A stretch of DNA of 64,000 nucleotides from Amorphophallus konjac (Eukaryota; Streptophyta; Magnoliopsida; Alismatales; Araceae). The notes below the pieces were generated by a model. The model did not search any database, was not told where the DNA came from, and was given only the letters and a program-made list of their open reading frames with translations. The stretch is taken from assembly GCA_022559845.1 (NCBI GenBank), contig CM040125.1, positions 328,173,829 to 328,237,828 on the forward strand. The letters are read 5' to 3'. How positions within the stretch are numbered: position 1 is the first letter of the stretch; each line of letters opens with the position of its first letter. A program made the position numbers and the translations under genes. Below are positions 47,201 through 59,600 of the stretch, one piece after another.

Positions 47201-47280
47201 ATAGTGCCATGGAGCCGCCAGCCAAGCGGCAGGAGGGTGCTGGTGATAGTGACGGCCCGGGAGATAGACCGGCCGAGTGA
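44246..47280 (+). pseudogene. Plant mobile domain (PMD) gene, 7 exons, antisense in E
   Basis: Exons: 44246-44497, 44876-45583, 45675-45836, 45959-46333, 46414-46506, 46574-46714 and 46786-47280. All introns are GT-AG and phase 0, giving a 742-codon frame. Exon 1 is basic and lysine-rich. Exons 2-4 encode a plant mobile domain, with ERWDPVSRAFIFSWG then PTLEDMARITGL (45030-45120), AWGAAALAFLF, and WTPYRDE near 45965. Exons 5-7 are alanine/glutamate/arginine-rich and likely coiled coil. In-frame stops lie at 44924, 45488, 46190, 46574, 46984, 47176 and 47188, several explicable as CGA to TGA. Host PMD proteins (MAIN/MAIL type) are nuclear factors for silencing and genome stability. Tat-lineage elements are known to carry extra genes, some with a transposon-derived domain. 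A start at 44150 in the same frame is possible but has no matching support. Confidence 0.82.
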
Positions 47281-48120
47281 CGTATTTTTTCTTCTTTTGA
47301 CACCCACACTTGTACATGACTTATGTGAATGAAATAGAATGAAAATATTTTTATGTTTCTATTATTATTTTATGTGTATGAATGGATGGATGAATGTGAG
47401 TATGGATGTGTGAATGAATGGGTGAAAATAAATGCGTGGATGGGAATGTAAATGAATGGGGATAAAGTGTAATACCGGCAGGTCAGACCAAAAGGAGAAG
47501 GGAAAGAACAGAAACCTGCAGCAAAAGGTGTGACGGTCTAGTGCAGGAGCTTCAGACCCATGTAACGCACCAAGATCAGGCCGTCAGAGATGACAAAGGG
47601 TGGACTGAAAATCGTATAGCAGGAAATGTGACGGTCCACTGATGGAGTGTCAGAATCAGGTGACGGTCATAGACTAGACCATCAGACATGACAGAACGAT
47701 ATTGGGCTAAAAATGTGCAGCAGGAAATGTGACGGTCCAGGCATGGAGCGTCAGGGATCTGTGGCGGTCTAATATTAGACCGTCAGACATGACAGAACGA
47801 GGTCGAGCTAAAAATTCATAGCAGGAAATGTGATGGTCCAGAGATGGAGCGTCAGGATGATGTGACGGTCTTACGATAGACCGTCAGAGAACAAACTGTA
47901 CTCCGAGACGGATTCTACCGTGAGAGCCCAACCTCAAGACAAGAAGACCTTAATTCATAATACAACCCTCCTAGGCTTAGGATAAGGCTTTCTAACCCCA
48001 ATCTTATTGTTCTAGCACCACAATCAAGCCTTTATAAACTAGGAACAAGCCCAAAAATCACAGCTTTCACTAATTCTCTGCTACAAGGGTTGAAAATTCC
48101 ATCAAAGGATAAGGAACATC
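47281..48120 (+). other. Spacer between accessory genes with hairpin modules
   Basis: Positions 47365-47465 are rich in GAATG/GGATG repeats. Positions 47528-47892 hold eight hairpin modules such as TGTGACGGTC...GACCGTCAGAG. From 47900 to 48120 is likely promoter and leader of the next gene: TATAAA at 48033-48038 lies 83 bp before its ATG on the same strand. Confidence 0.65.
48033..48038 (+). promoter_or_regulatory. TATA box of the second accessory gene
   Basis: TATAAA in AGCCTTTATAAACTAGG, 83 bp upstream of the ATG at 48121 and on the gene's strand, opposite to the element's own transcript. It suggests the gene had its own promoter. Confidence 0.45.
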
Positions 48121-49399
48121 ATGAAGAGAAGCTTCGGAGCGATGGGCATGGAAGAGAAAGTCTACACCGACCCTAAAGCAGCCAAGAAGGAGCATGGGGA
48201 ACTGTGAAGATTGACATCCATCCCCAAGCATCTGAGTTCAAGTGCCCAAAGTGCGGTAAGTTCTAATTGATTTCAAGAGTTCATCAATTTCTGCACTTTT
48301 ATACACCACTCATGATTCTCCTTTCTCCTTCTTCTTCTTCTTTAGCTTCTTCCTAGTCCAAGGTGTTACTCCAACTTAAAGTGGGTGGCTCCCATGGTTA
48401 AAGAACTCCCTTTAGAAGTCTTATTCATCCTTAGGGCATGGCACCTCCAACCTTTGTTAGTTTTGGCCAAGAACTTCCAGAAATTGTCTTTAGATTGGGG
48501 CAAGCATTTCAGCCCTTATAGAGTTATGGCATCCACAAACACACACCTTCCTCTTCCCATCCTTTGAAGCTACATTCCTATTGGAGGAGGTAGAGACATA
48601 CCTAGCCTTTCCTAAGACAAAAATAGGGGACGAAGATCTAGTGTGTCTTATGGTCGAGCCTATTGACCCATCCTTGATCTTAAGTGATTTCATACACAAC
48701 CCAAAGGATGTAAGGACCATGATCAGCCCAAACCATATTCACTTGATACCCATGGCTCAATGGATAGTCTCTCATTGTAAGAACAAGTGGGAGAGATATG
48801 AAGCCATAGCCAAAGCCGTGTCAATTTGCTTGTGCGGAGTCTTCCTTTTTACTACCACCGACCACCTCTTAGATATCCAAAACCTTAGCATCATCAGCGG
48901 ATTGTGGCGGGGTTTGTGTATTTCTCAAGCGGTCCTTTCATTCCTTCATGAAGGACTTAGTTCAGCTTGCTTAGGAGGACTTCTTTTCGGCTCTATGATA
49001 CTCCTTGAGTGTTGGATGGGCGTGAGAATCAAATTCTAACCCAAGGAAGACATACCTTCAGCCAGCCGGATCTTGGGGAGCCACCCCTTGTTCTTTATTG
49101 GAGGTGCCTTCAGTTTCTCTTCACAGGTTGAGTGCAAGACGGCGAACAAGAAAACACGAGATGAATGGCGCCTCTTCCTCAACACTTTGCCAATAGAGAA
49201 GTTCATGATGCGTCCAAGAGTTTTACGGAGCACCTTGCTTAGAGTACCACGGCGACCAGGCCTTGATCTACATTTAGTAGGGAATACTACCTTGGCGATC
49301 TACAACCCGCACCAGTGCTATCTTCAAATTGGGCTACCCCGAACCGATGTTCCTGTATTATCATACAACCCTCCTTTTCTTGCAAGGAAGATGGGCTGA
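48121..49399 (+). pseudogene. DUF7745-like accessory gene, antisense in E
   Basis: Exon 1 is 48121-48255 (MKRSFGAMGMEE, stop TGA at 48205). A GT-AG intron runs 48256-48345, and exon 2 runs 48346-49399. A frameshift near 48560 and a TAA at 49037 break exon 2. The order of motifs resembles the plant DUF7745 family. It has an N-terminal WHLQPLLVLAKNF segment, LLEEVETYLAFP, a hydrophobic SICLCGVFLFT stretch, SACLGGLLFGSMILLECW, and near the end DEWRLFLNTL followed by LGLPRTD-like sequence. DUF7745 proteins are common in plant genomes next to retroelements and resemble plant mobile domain proteins; their function is unknown. The assignment is from memory of the family pattern. It is the neighbour of the PMD gene, same strand, 840 bp apart. 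Confidence 0.55.
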
Positions 49400-49414
49400 A
49401 AGCAGAGTTTCTGG

Positions 49415-49685
49415 AGTCTGTAACGGTCCTACATAGGGCCGTCACAATAGTCTGACGGTCTTATGATGAGCCGTCAGAGGGAGTGAACTCAGAAAATTGA
49501 GTTTCTATTCTCTGTAGAATGTAACGGTCATAGGTAGACCGTTAGAGGGAAATGACGGCCGATCGCGGATACGTCAGAGTGTTTGCTGAGGACCAATGGG
49601 TTTCAAAGTTCAGAAGTCTGTGACGGTCGAAGGGTGACTGTTACAAGGCTGTGACGGTCTGACGTTAATGCATTACAGACCTGAA
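49415..49685. repeat. Hairpin modules after the second accessory gene
   Basis: Six modules begin 15-20 bp after the stop codon. Examples are TGTAACGGTC...GGCCGTCACA, CTGACGGTC...AGCCGTCAGAG and GTAACGGTC...GACCGTTAGAG. The arms are mostly complementary within each module. Confidence 0.75.
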
Positions 49686-49889
49686 CCTGGAATTTTGCAA
49701 TCTTGGGCTTGAACCTGCGTTCTGCACACACTTAGACAAGAAACAAGTTAGATCTGTTCTTAGACTCAACCCCTTACCTTTAAGTTAGAATTTGACCATT
49801 TCTTGATATTTGGTCAAGGGGTGGAGCCTTATTAAATAGGCGAAGAATATAAGAAACAATGCCATGCATGTAATGCATATGATGGCACT

Positions 49890-50175
49890 TTTTTTAGAAA
49901 TTTTTGCAATCATTTGGATTTTTGTGAGTTTTTGAAAATATCTGATATTTTTGGATTTCAAAATATATGATTTTTTTTAGATTTCAAAATATATGATTTT
50001 TTATTTGAATTTTGAAATATATAATTTTTTTGGATTTTGAAATATATGATTTTTGTATGGGTTTTGAAATATATGATTTTTTTGTTTGAATTTTGAAATA
50101 TATAATTTTGTTGGACTTTGAAATATATGATTTTTTTTGGATTTTAAAATATATGATTTTTTTTTTGAAATATTA
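49890..50175. repeat. AT-rich tandem repeat in E (ATATATGATTTTTT)
   Basis: About nine units of 28-32 bp built on GGATTTTGAAATATATGATT plus a T run. A homologous but differently expanded array is at 55256-55440 in A (GAAATATTTGATTTTTT), so it is an old feature of this family. Confidence 0.85.
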
Positions 50176-50179
50176 GTGC

Positions 50180-50939
50180 CTCCCTAGGAATGAGGGTACT
50201 CCCAATTCCATTCAGAGTTTCCGAGGTTGGCGTGTAATGGGGGTGACAATCCCTTGCCAGGGCCTAACTCGTGTGACGGTATCTCTGCCAAGACCATACC
50301 CAGGGTACTTGTCTTAGTCCTGAAAATGAAAAAAAAGAACACGGGGATAAGCTTAGGCCAGATATAGAAGTTTTTAGGACTTGAGTTCCTCTCCAATCAA
50401 CCTATTCAGAGACTTGGTCTGTTGTGCCGGGGTTTTTGTGTCCGTCATCGAACCTTTGTCCACTCTAGGCACGCATACGACCGGGCTCATAACGTCCCGC
50501 GGGGAAACTGTACTGCCACTCTTGCCATGCCTAGCTTATATTATTTCCCTTTTGGAGCTTTGGAATTAATAATCGATGGACTTTCGAGATAGACTTTTGC
50601 TTTTGTCAAGAAGATTGCTCCTTTTCTTTGCTCTTTTCCTTTTCCTTGTGGCGTTAGGTCATAACGGACTGCCCCTATTTGAGACCTCTTGTCAAGGTAC
50701 CTGGATTGGTTGTTACATCCTTATTCACCTCTTGCCCCTAGATTTAGCCGAAGAAAGAGATGGACAGGGACTTTTGACTTCCCCCCCCAAAGCATGGCCA
50801 AGGAGAAACGGTGTCTACAAAGTGGGAAACCCAACCAGGGACGTTGTGTAGTGTGTGATTGCCGTGCTCGGGGTCCTCTTTCTCGCAAGGTAGGGAACGG
50901 ACACCTCGCTACTGGGGTGGCACTGGTTTGGATTTAAGG
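50180..50939 (-). other. Non-coding block between integrase end and accessory genes
   Basis: Aligns in part with 55440-56180 of A: GGTCTGTTGTGCCGGGG, CGACCGGGCTCATAACGTCC, CGCGGGGAAACT and CCACTCTTGCCATGCC are shared. No reading frame is conserved. Confidence 0.6.
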
Positions 50940-51340
50940 AAAAAAAACACTTAAGGTACAACCCATTCCAAGCGTGAGAGAGCTCCTCACCTTCTGCGTT
51001 CACTAAGCGGTAAGCATTCCTTGATAAGCCTCTTTCACAATGAACGGCCATTCCCAGTTAGGTTGCAATTTAGACCTAGGACCTGCAGACCGAATGACTT
51101 TGCGTTTCAAAACCATATCACCTTTTTGAAATTTACGCTCGATTACCTTCTTTTGAAAATAACATGAAACTCTCTTTTGATAAATAGATACATGATCGGC
51201 CGCATTCATCCTCTTCTCGTCTAAGAGTTTCAGCTGGACGAGCAATGTCTCTCGACGTTCATCGAGATTAAGTTCCTTATCGAGCTGTACCCTTAGGGAA
51301 GGGATCAAAATCTCATGTGGGAGTACCGCCTCCATCCCGT
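50940..51340 (-). pseudogene. Integrase C-terminus of element E
   Basis: The minus-strand frame 51335-51003 reads EAVLPHEILIPSLRV, then ERRETLLVQLKLLDEKR, YQKRV, KKVIERKFQKGDMVLKRK and NWEWPFIVKEAYQG. This is the typical C-terminal part of a plant Gypsy integrase, including the GD-VLKRK and NWEGPF-type motifs. A frameshift near 51015 moves the last part, AYRLVNAEGEELSHAWNGLYLK, into another frame. It is the downstream half of the gene whose core lies at 63542-64000; element A splits them. No chromodomain is seen, as expected for Tat/Ogre. Confidence 0.85.
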
Positions 51341-53651
51341 TGTAGATACAAATGTTTCAATCAATCCCGCCCCCTAACTAAACAATATAAGCATGCATAT
51401 AAACATGAAATTGCATGAAATGAAAAGGGGTGAAAAGGAATAGAGAACTAACTGTGATCGCCACCAGGGACTTACAGCACCAAAATGATGAAGAAAGGAT
51501 GAAGATGGCGCCGTGTACCTTGGAAAATATGGAGGAAGACGCGGCCAAACGGGAAGCCGCTACAACGTGTGATCGCGCTTGAAATGGGATGCGGGGAGGC
51601 GACGTGGGTGCACCTCCTCACTTCCTAGCCGGCTAGAAAGTAAGGGCCTCACGTTCTATCAATAGTCTCCTGCAAAATAAAGCCACAAACATAAGAGAAA
51701 ACCCATTAGAAACATGTGTAGCATATGTCCCGAAATGATGAAGTAGCATGAAAGATAGGGGGAGAACGCACCGGGGGAGGATTTTTAACCCCTATGACTG
51801 GGTGCAAAAGCAAGGTGGGAGTGTTGTGCATGCATAGGATTTGAAATCATGGAATTTGATGGAGAGAACAGAGAGAAAACTGTTGTGTAAAATGGAGAAA
51901 ATTGCATGAACATGCCGAAACAGCGCAAAAAAACTAAGTGTAAAACTATGATGATTTGTGAAAAGTAGAGGGAGAGAACTAAGCGAAGGTATGAAGAAAG
52001 AGAGCCCAAAGAGATGAAAAATGAAGAAGATACTCCCCTCTTCAAGATGAGACCAATGGAGGATGAAGAGGATGCCGGATGACTCCGCCCCGAGCCGACG
52101 AAAGGCGCCCAGTCGCACAGGTTCAAGAACTCGTGATGATTTGCAAAAAGTATGGGCGAAGTTAGGAGGGTAAACGAAGATGAAATCCAGTAAATAAGGT
52201 ATCAAAATGAAGCCTATACTTCCCTCAATAGCCTGGGGTCGAAGGTTTGAGATGACGATTTGGCACGGCTTCGCCCCAAGTCCAAGAAGAGCCCCCCGTC
52301 GCGCAGGCGAACTGGGGAGGTTTATATAGAAAAAGTGTGAAAACCTTAACTTTCTGCTGCGATTTCAGAGGATATAGTCCACCAAATCTCGAGATCTATG
52401 GATCAATCTCAAGATAATGGATAGGATAAGAGGTAGCAACAAACGGGACTCTTTTTAGTTGAAGATTGTGGAAGTTATGGCTCTTGGAAGAAGGCTCTGG
52501 AACCTAATCTGCATGGATTTTTGGTTGCATGAAATGAGTAAATCCCTAACTTGCGCCCAGATTCCAGGAGATCCGGTGCATAAAAAGTCATGCCCTATGG
52601 GTCAAATTGAAGATAATACAAAGGGCAAGAGATAGAAATAAACGGAGGTTAATTTGGTGGAGGATTCTAGAAGATAGAGCCCTAACAAAGAGGCCTCGTT
52701 GCACAGGTTCGACCTTAGAATCCGGCGGCGAAGAAGACGGAGTTCAGGAACTTGCGGACTCTCTGTTATATGAACGGTCGCACGATAGACCACTTTTCGA
52801 AATAAACGGTCATGGGGTGACCGCTTAATGACTGGGGGCTACTGGAGAGCTTTTGGCACAAAAATAGATAAACGGTTTTCCAAAGACCATTTTTTGACAT
52901 AAACGATCTCAAGAAGACCGTTCTTAAACATTTTAAAAATAATAAAAATAAAAAATAAAAAAATTTAAAAAGGTTACTGTTCATGGACGGTCAACTGTTG
53001 ACCGTTTATAGGTGTTGGGCGGTCCACATGGGACCGTGTGAACAGTAACAGTCAACAGTTGACTGTTTATCAAGGGTAGGCTGCCAAGCTCGCGCGACTT
53101 TAGAAATTGAAGCGTATCTCTCAAACGGTGCAGAACTAGCGAAAGTGGTAGAAGAAGAAACTGTAGATAACGGAGAGAGGAATAACTTTCATGAAGAAAA
53201 CAAGATGAAAAAACGATCAGAGGAGAGAGAAAATAGGATGCGAATAGAGAAAAATATTGAGGCCTGAAAACGGTGGAGAATTGGATAATGGCGTAGAAGA
53301 AGAAAATGTAGGGATTTAAAAATGGAACAACTTTGGTGAAGGACACTTAATGAATAGAAGAAAGGAAGAGTATGAAAAAGGACCACTTTTTAAGACTGCG
53401 CAGTGAAAGGGGCCGAACGCTTGAGGGAAGTCGACCTAAATGGGCCGGAAGTTGATAAGATAAGCCGGAAGGTGACAAGATAGGCTCCAGGGCTCTATGA
53501 AATAATGATCTCCAAGATTCAAAGGGAATGGAATAATGAAATGGGCTCGAAATCCATCCAAGAAAGGCTCCAAAATAATGGGTAATTCGGGGCATCAAAA
53601 TGATGAATAAGAGAAATGACTCAACTTGCAGGCTAAAAACGGGTGTCAACA
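51341..53651 (-). repeat. 3' LTR of element A (2311 bp)
   Basis: Runs from TGTAGATACAAATG to GGTGTCAACA on the plus strand. A minus-strand TATA box is at 52321-52328. Hairpin modules lie at 52769-52830 and 52984-53075. Compared with the 5' LTR it lacks one 34 bp hairpin module near 52800. Confidence 0.92.
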
Positions 53652-53665
53652 GATGCCCCTCCTTG
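53652..53665 (-). promoter_or_regulatory. Polypurine tract of element A
   Basis: Minus-strand AAGGAGGGGCATC directly before TGTTGACACC. Confidence 0.8.
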
Positions 53666-56629
53666 ATGTCCGCTTTGCAAGGGAGCAAGCGAAAGTGACG
53701 CGGAGGTGAAATGGAAAGGAGATGGAGCGAAAGTGACAGCGACGTGAAATGGAGATGAAGCGGAGAGAACTGATAAGCGGGCATCAAGGCAAAAGACACC
53801 CGTTTTAACCAACAAGCGACAGGAATTCTCCCGAAATCGCCGAACTAACCACCAAGACTGGATGACAAGAATGAGACATGTCTGGAGAACTAAACTAATA
53901 GGAAAAAAAGGAAGCACGACCAGGATCATCGGGGACACAATCTACAGACAATGAGGGGGTCGAAAAGGAGCACAACGTAAAAAGCAAGAGAAATATAACT
54001 GAGATAAAATCCAGACAGGAATAACACTGGCCAACCAGACCAAGCGAAATGATAAGAGAAATCGTTCAAATTCAGAGTGGAATAAAGATCTCTTATCCAA
54101 GAGACATGAAGTGCAACTAACCATTATTGAGGAGAAACCTTGAATGGACCACGAGACGTTAATGCTCAAAATATGACATGATGCATGCTGGGCTAAATTA
54201 AAGAAATCATCAAAACGAATGCAAAGAAATCATAAAATAGAAAGTACTCGAGAATAGTATTGCTAGATTGGAACGATCAGGGTCAAGACACTATCCGCAA
54301 CCACGGCGTGCGTAATAGAACCATCATTCCCTAATTTTCCTAACCTAACGGCCTATCCGATGATTAAACATGTGCACCTAGATCATCATCATTTTTGTTA
54401 GAGGGGAACGTCAGATCCTGGAACACATGAATGACCAGCCGGTTCTCGAGATAATATAACAATATAGATACCATATAGTAATGCAACAATGAGTAGGGAT
54501 AGAGGGCCATACCTAACTTACCTGTGCAGGCGAAATGTCATTTTTTTGATTTTTATTTTCTGATTTTTTTTCATTTTTTCATATATAAGACAAATATGAT
54601 AAACAAGCAAGTGTAAACATAGACAAAATAACATAACTATCAACTGAACGACAAACAACACGACATAACATAACGGTCAAATGAAATGGGAGACAATGCA
54701 ACATAACATAACAAAGGTACACGAGCACATATGCAATGGCATGAACGAACAACATGCATGCATGAACACGGTGTGACAAGACAACAACGCGGTGGGACAA
54801 CACACGGTTGGGACAAGAACATGGGACATAAAGGGGTGACTAACAACATGTGCAAGACAACTAACAACACTCGGTGAGAGATAAAACAACATGTGTGGGA
54901 CAACACGGTGGGACATAAACATGTGACAAGGACACGGCGGGACAAAAGACAAACAAATACGCCCTTCAATCAAAACCCAATATCAGAATGAAGCAGAACC
55001 GCCAGGTTCATAATCGTGAGGCAAAGCCCTCTCATAAAGATATGATCATTGCAAACAAAAACTGAGAAGGACATGAGCTTCAGAACAGATCGAGAGAGTG
55101 GATCGAAGAAGAAAGAACAGATCAAAGATGTGGACAGGAGGCAGAGCATAAAGATATAGCAAGGAACGCCTGAGTACTTGCAACCTGCACACTTAGCAAA
55201 CAGATTACGTATCTGTCCTTAAAACAAATGCAAATGTATGAAAAAGACACATTTTATGGATTTTTGTAATCTTTTTTTTGAAATTTCCAATATTATTTCA
55301 TATTTCTGGATTTTTTGAAGTATTTGATTTTTTAGGTTTTTTGAAATATTTGAATTTTTTTTGAAATTGTGAGGTATTTGATTTTTTTGGATTTTTGATA
55401 ATATTTGATTTTTTTAGATTTTTTTTGATTTTGACATAGCAATCCGCAGTACCTAAAGACGGGCTCAAACTACTGGCCAGGGATCGTCGTTCTGACCCCT
55501 CTCATTAAAGGCCTCCCTTAAGCAGGGCGTGCATATGAGGGTGGCTCGCCACAACCAACCGCTTCTAAAGAACGGTGCCGCTACTAAGGCCATACCCGGG
55601 ATACAACCTAGCCTAAGAGGGAAAAGTAGAAGAAAAATTGGAGACAAGCTTCGTGCAGGATGGGAGATATCTAGACTTGACTTCCTTCTAGGGCATTAGC
55701 CCTCAAAGAGTAGGTCTGTTGCGCCGGGGCTTTGTGTCTTTGATTTTTAGACCCATATTTATCAGGCACGTATGCGACCGGGCTCATGACGTCCCGCGGG
55801 GAACTATACTACCACTCTTGCCATGCCTTTGATTCATAATTTTGCATTGATTCATTTTCTCATTTTGGCAGCCCTTATTGGCCAGATATAGCATGAAAGC
55901 TCACTTTTGAGGGTCAAGACTGCCCCTATTTGAGATCTCTCTCGTATTAGGGAGCGCCTAGGTTAGTCATCTCATCCATCAATCTCTTACCCCTACACTT
56001 GGCCGAGTAGAGAATAGAAAAGGCCTTCGTGCATACCCAAAGTATGGCCAAAGCAGCAACGTTGTTGCACTAAAGGGGTTGGCTATGGCTCGCCGTGAAG
56101 TGTGTGAAAAACCCATGCCTAAAGGTCACCCTCCACAATCGAGGAAAGAAACTAGACTCCCAGCGCGGAGCTATCACCAGCCTAAGGATGCTGCAGAAGC
56201 TAACTTTTTTATTTGACATAAAGTTAAGATCAAATTAAACAAAGACTCCTAAAGCCACTCAATCATGTTAAGGAATCATGTGTAGAAACAACGGAAATAA
56301 TGGAAATGCAAGCACGTTCTTGCACAAAATAAAGATACCTTTGCAGATCCATGGCGTGGAACCAGCATCCTGAAGCGATTTCGATCATCAAGCTTTGAGG
56401 AGCGCGAGTAGCTTTGCATTCCTTGCTTGCCAGGATAAAGGACGAAAGGAGAGCAAAGGATTAGATTCCTCGACATAGAGGAGTGGCAGACATCATACTA
56501 GACGAAGAAAGGATAAAAAGGAAGAGAGACGAGGGCTAGAACTCCCTCGTTAAGGCACTGAGGCCCTGATAACAAGGAACCAAGTACAGAATAACCAGGG
56601 GTTAACTGAGATCAAGGCGGGCTAAAGCC
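53666..56629 (-). other. 3' untranslated region of element A
   Basis: Non-coding. 53680-54470 aligns with E 43000-43700. 54600-54960 is rich in ACA/GGGACA motifs (ACATAACATAAC, then GGTGGGACAACAC). 55256-55440 is the AT-rich GAAATATTTGATTTTTT array. 55440-56180 aligns with E 50180-50939. 56184-56629 shows nothing recognisable. Confidence 0.65.
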
Positions 56630-59600
56630 TCAAAAACAGCAAGAAAAAGGGTGACCCCAAAAGGGTGAGGAGGAAAGAATAGAAAGACGAGGAGAAGAAT
56701 CATCCAACGTGGTCAGAGAAAGAGAGTAGAGATCACCCGCCAGAGGCGGGGAAGAAGAAGCATAAACACCCGACCAGGTTGGGGAGAAGAAATGAAAACC
56801 ACCCGAAAACGTTGGGAGAGGATCAGAAAAACCTCCCGACAAGGTCGGGGAACGAGTGCAAGGAATCCCCAATAGGGTCGGGGGAAAAGGATGAGAAGCG
56901 GAATCCGGATGTATCCGGGGAGAAAAACTAGAAGATACCCCCGGATCAGAGGAAGAGGAGGACATAGGCCGAGACCTAGAATGGTGAGGATAGGAGAAGA
57001 TGGTAGAAATATAGTCAGGTGGTGGAAGGTACACCACCCAAGGATAAGAACTGAGCAAAAGAAAAGATGAATGGACGGAGGAAGGAGAGAAGGAAGTGGA
57101 CCCTCGAATGCACAACTGACGGCCTTTATACTTATGTCTCCACCTCTTCTTGGAAAAAATCATCTTGAAACAACTCCGCCTGGCGCGGACTCGGGCCTTT
57201 GGGCTTCTTGTCTTGCAATACTTTCTTAAATAACGGGCCCACCTGGCAGACGACCTAGCCCGGTTATGAATATGCAGCTTCATCGGGGCGGTTGCCCCTA
57301 GACTCATGGTGCTAACATGCTGTGGACATTCTTGAGCAATTGACTCCTCAAGATGATGAGTATCATGGAACCATGGAGTCTTATCTCTTGGCACTAGAAC
57401 ATGGAGATTCGACAACTCTACTCGGCAACTGGGCACTAAGCATAACTCCCTTACCAGAAAAGCAGGACAGAACTGAGGGGGAGTAATGTGCAGCGTTGAC
57501 GTGGTCGACTTACCAATAAACTGAGGGAGATTGCATAACAGATGCAGAATGTCCTTAGAGAATGCAGAAAACACGGCCAACTGCCCCTTGCATATATAAT
57601 TCATCAGGATCTTGGCGGCCGCATGAGTGAGCACCATCTGGGTAGAGAACCCCTCTTAGCCAGTGAACTGAATAGCAATGGAGTGAGGAGAAATAACAGC
57701 ATCGATAGTGAATCCTCTGGCGAGCAATGAGATTGCCACCGGCCTTGCTTGTGAAGAAACTGGCACTAGTGCAAGGGAACTCTTCTTTGCAAACATTTCT
57801 GAAAATGCAGGCTCTTTATCCCCAAAATAGCCAGGGACTAGGACCCGGATTGGCATGCGACAAATGACATCTTGAATCTTCAAAAGCACAATCGAAACCT
57901 GGCTCGGCTCATTATCTCCCTGGGGACCAGACCTAAGGGGCACCAAAGATAACGCACACCCACTCCGTGGGGTGGAAGGGGATGGAGAAGTGGAGGTAAT
58001 AGGCTTGGAAGGTGTGGGTAAAGGCTCAGAAGGCGTAAGTGGGGGTAAGGGCAAAGGTGGCGGCGTAGGAGGGGGTAAAGGCAAAGGTGGAGATGTGGGT
58101 AGAGGTATAGCCTGCTCAAGCTCGGGCGATGATGGCGAAGGGGAGGGCAAAGGTGGTGGAGATGGTGGAGGTGATGGGATAAGGGTCTTTGGGAGAGGAG
58201 GCGGTGAGGGCAGGAGTGATGGCGGTAGGGGTATTAGAGATGGTAGAGAGGGTGATGTGGTCAATGAAGGAAATGGAGGTGAAGATGGTGAAAGTGGTGG
58301 TGAGGCAGAGGAATTGGAGGGTCGTGGCGCCCACCTTCGACGTATCGATACGACACGTCGAGCGGCGTCGGGAGTAAAAGCGATGGTGGAAATGGAGGAG
58401 GAAGAAGAGGTAGCACTAGCCTGAGTAGAGGCTTGGGATGGTGGAGGTTCTGGAGGTTGAATAGGAGATGGTGAAGGTGAGGGGGTAGGTGGAGATGAAG
58501 AGGGTGACGAGGTAGGCAACGAGGTAGTCAAAATCATAGGTGATGGAGTAGGTGGCGGAGCAGGTGTAATGCCCGATAAAGAATCATAGGGGTGCCCCTG
58601 GTCTTGTAGTGGAAACGGGTGCCTGGGCGGCGACTGCTGCTGCTGCTGGCTACGGAGATTTAAGATAGCTTCATGCATGGCGGCCCAATCAATCATCTTC
58701 TTCGCTTCTAGATCATAAAGATAGTCTTGGAACTCGGGGCAATCCTCAACTAAATGCCCCTGCTGGCGGTGAAATTCACATAACTGAAGTATATTCCCAA
58801 CCGCTGGTTGACAAGGCACAACCGAAGGGAGCGACAACGTGTGAGTGGCCATTAAAACCCTGAAAATGTCGGTAAAACACTCTGGCAATGGAGAGCGAGG
58901 AGGAGCCTGCTTCGGGCTAGGGGGATGCCGAGGGATATGGGAAGGTGATAGAGAAGGTTGCGGGGATGGAAGCAGAGGTTGCGTAGGTAATGGTGCATGG
59001 CTAAGGGAAGGATTTGGTGAAGGCATATGCGGAGCAGGATGAGGGGGTATATAGACGGCATCCACCTGCTCGGGGTGTGGTGTTTCCTTGACCGGAGGTG
59101 GGGGTTCATGTGGGTATGAAGAGGCAGAAGGCTGACTCATGGAGGGTTGATATGTGGAGGTATATGGATATGTAGAGGTATATGGGTGTGGGGGAGCGGA
59201 TGGCCGACTCATGGAAGGATATGTGGTAGAGGGCTAACTCAGGGAAGGTAATGGATAGGAGGCGTATGTGGGCGTAGAAGGTGGAGAGGACTCGGGGTCA
59301 AGGGAACCTAAAAGTTGTTGGTGGATGAAGCGGGCTCAGATATAAAGCTGTTGCCAGGAGGTGATGTCATTCAAGGTTAAGATGAACTGATACTCGGGCG
59401 TTGCATTAGAAATGATCGTTTTGATTTGCTCTCCCTCCGGAATATGCCCTAGGACTTGCGCAGCTAGGCGACGCCAGCGGTCGGCGAAGGTAGAGAACTC
59501 CTCGTCATGCTTCATCTTCTCATGGGCCAGATCAACTATAGAATACTTGGGCCCAACCTGGTCTTGATACAGCTGAACAAATTTCTGTTGAACGGCTTGA

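Noticed and set aside
48490..48720. Minus-strand 76-codon frame over the accessory gene
   Set aside because: Shadow of the plus-strand DUF7745-like sequence; no independent support.
57972..58424. Gly/Glu-rich plus-strand frames
   Set aside because: Antisense shadow of the Pro/Ser linker of the gag of element A.
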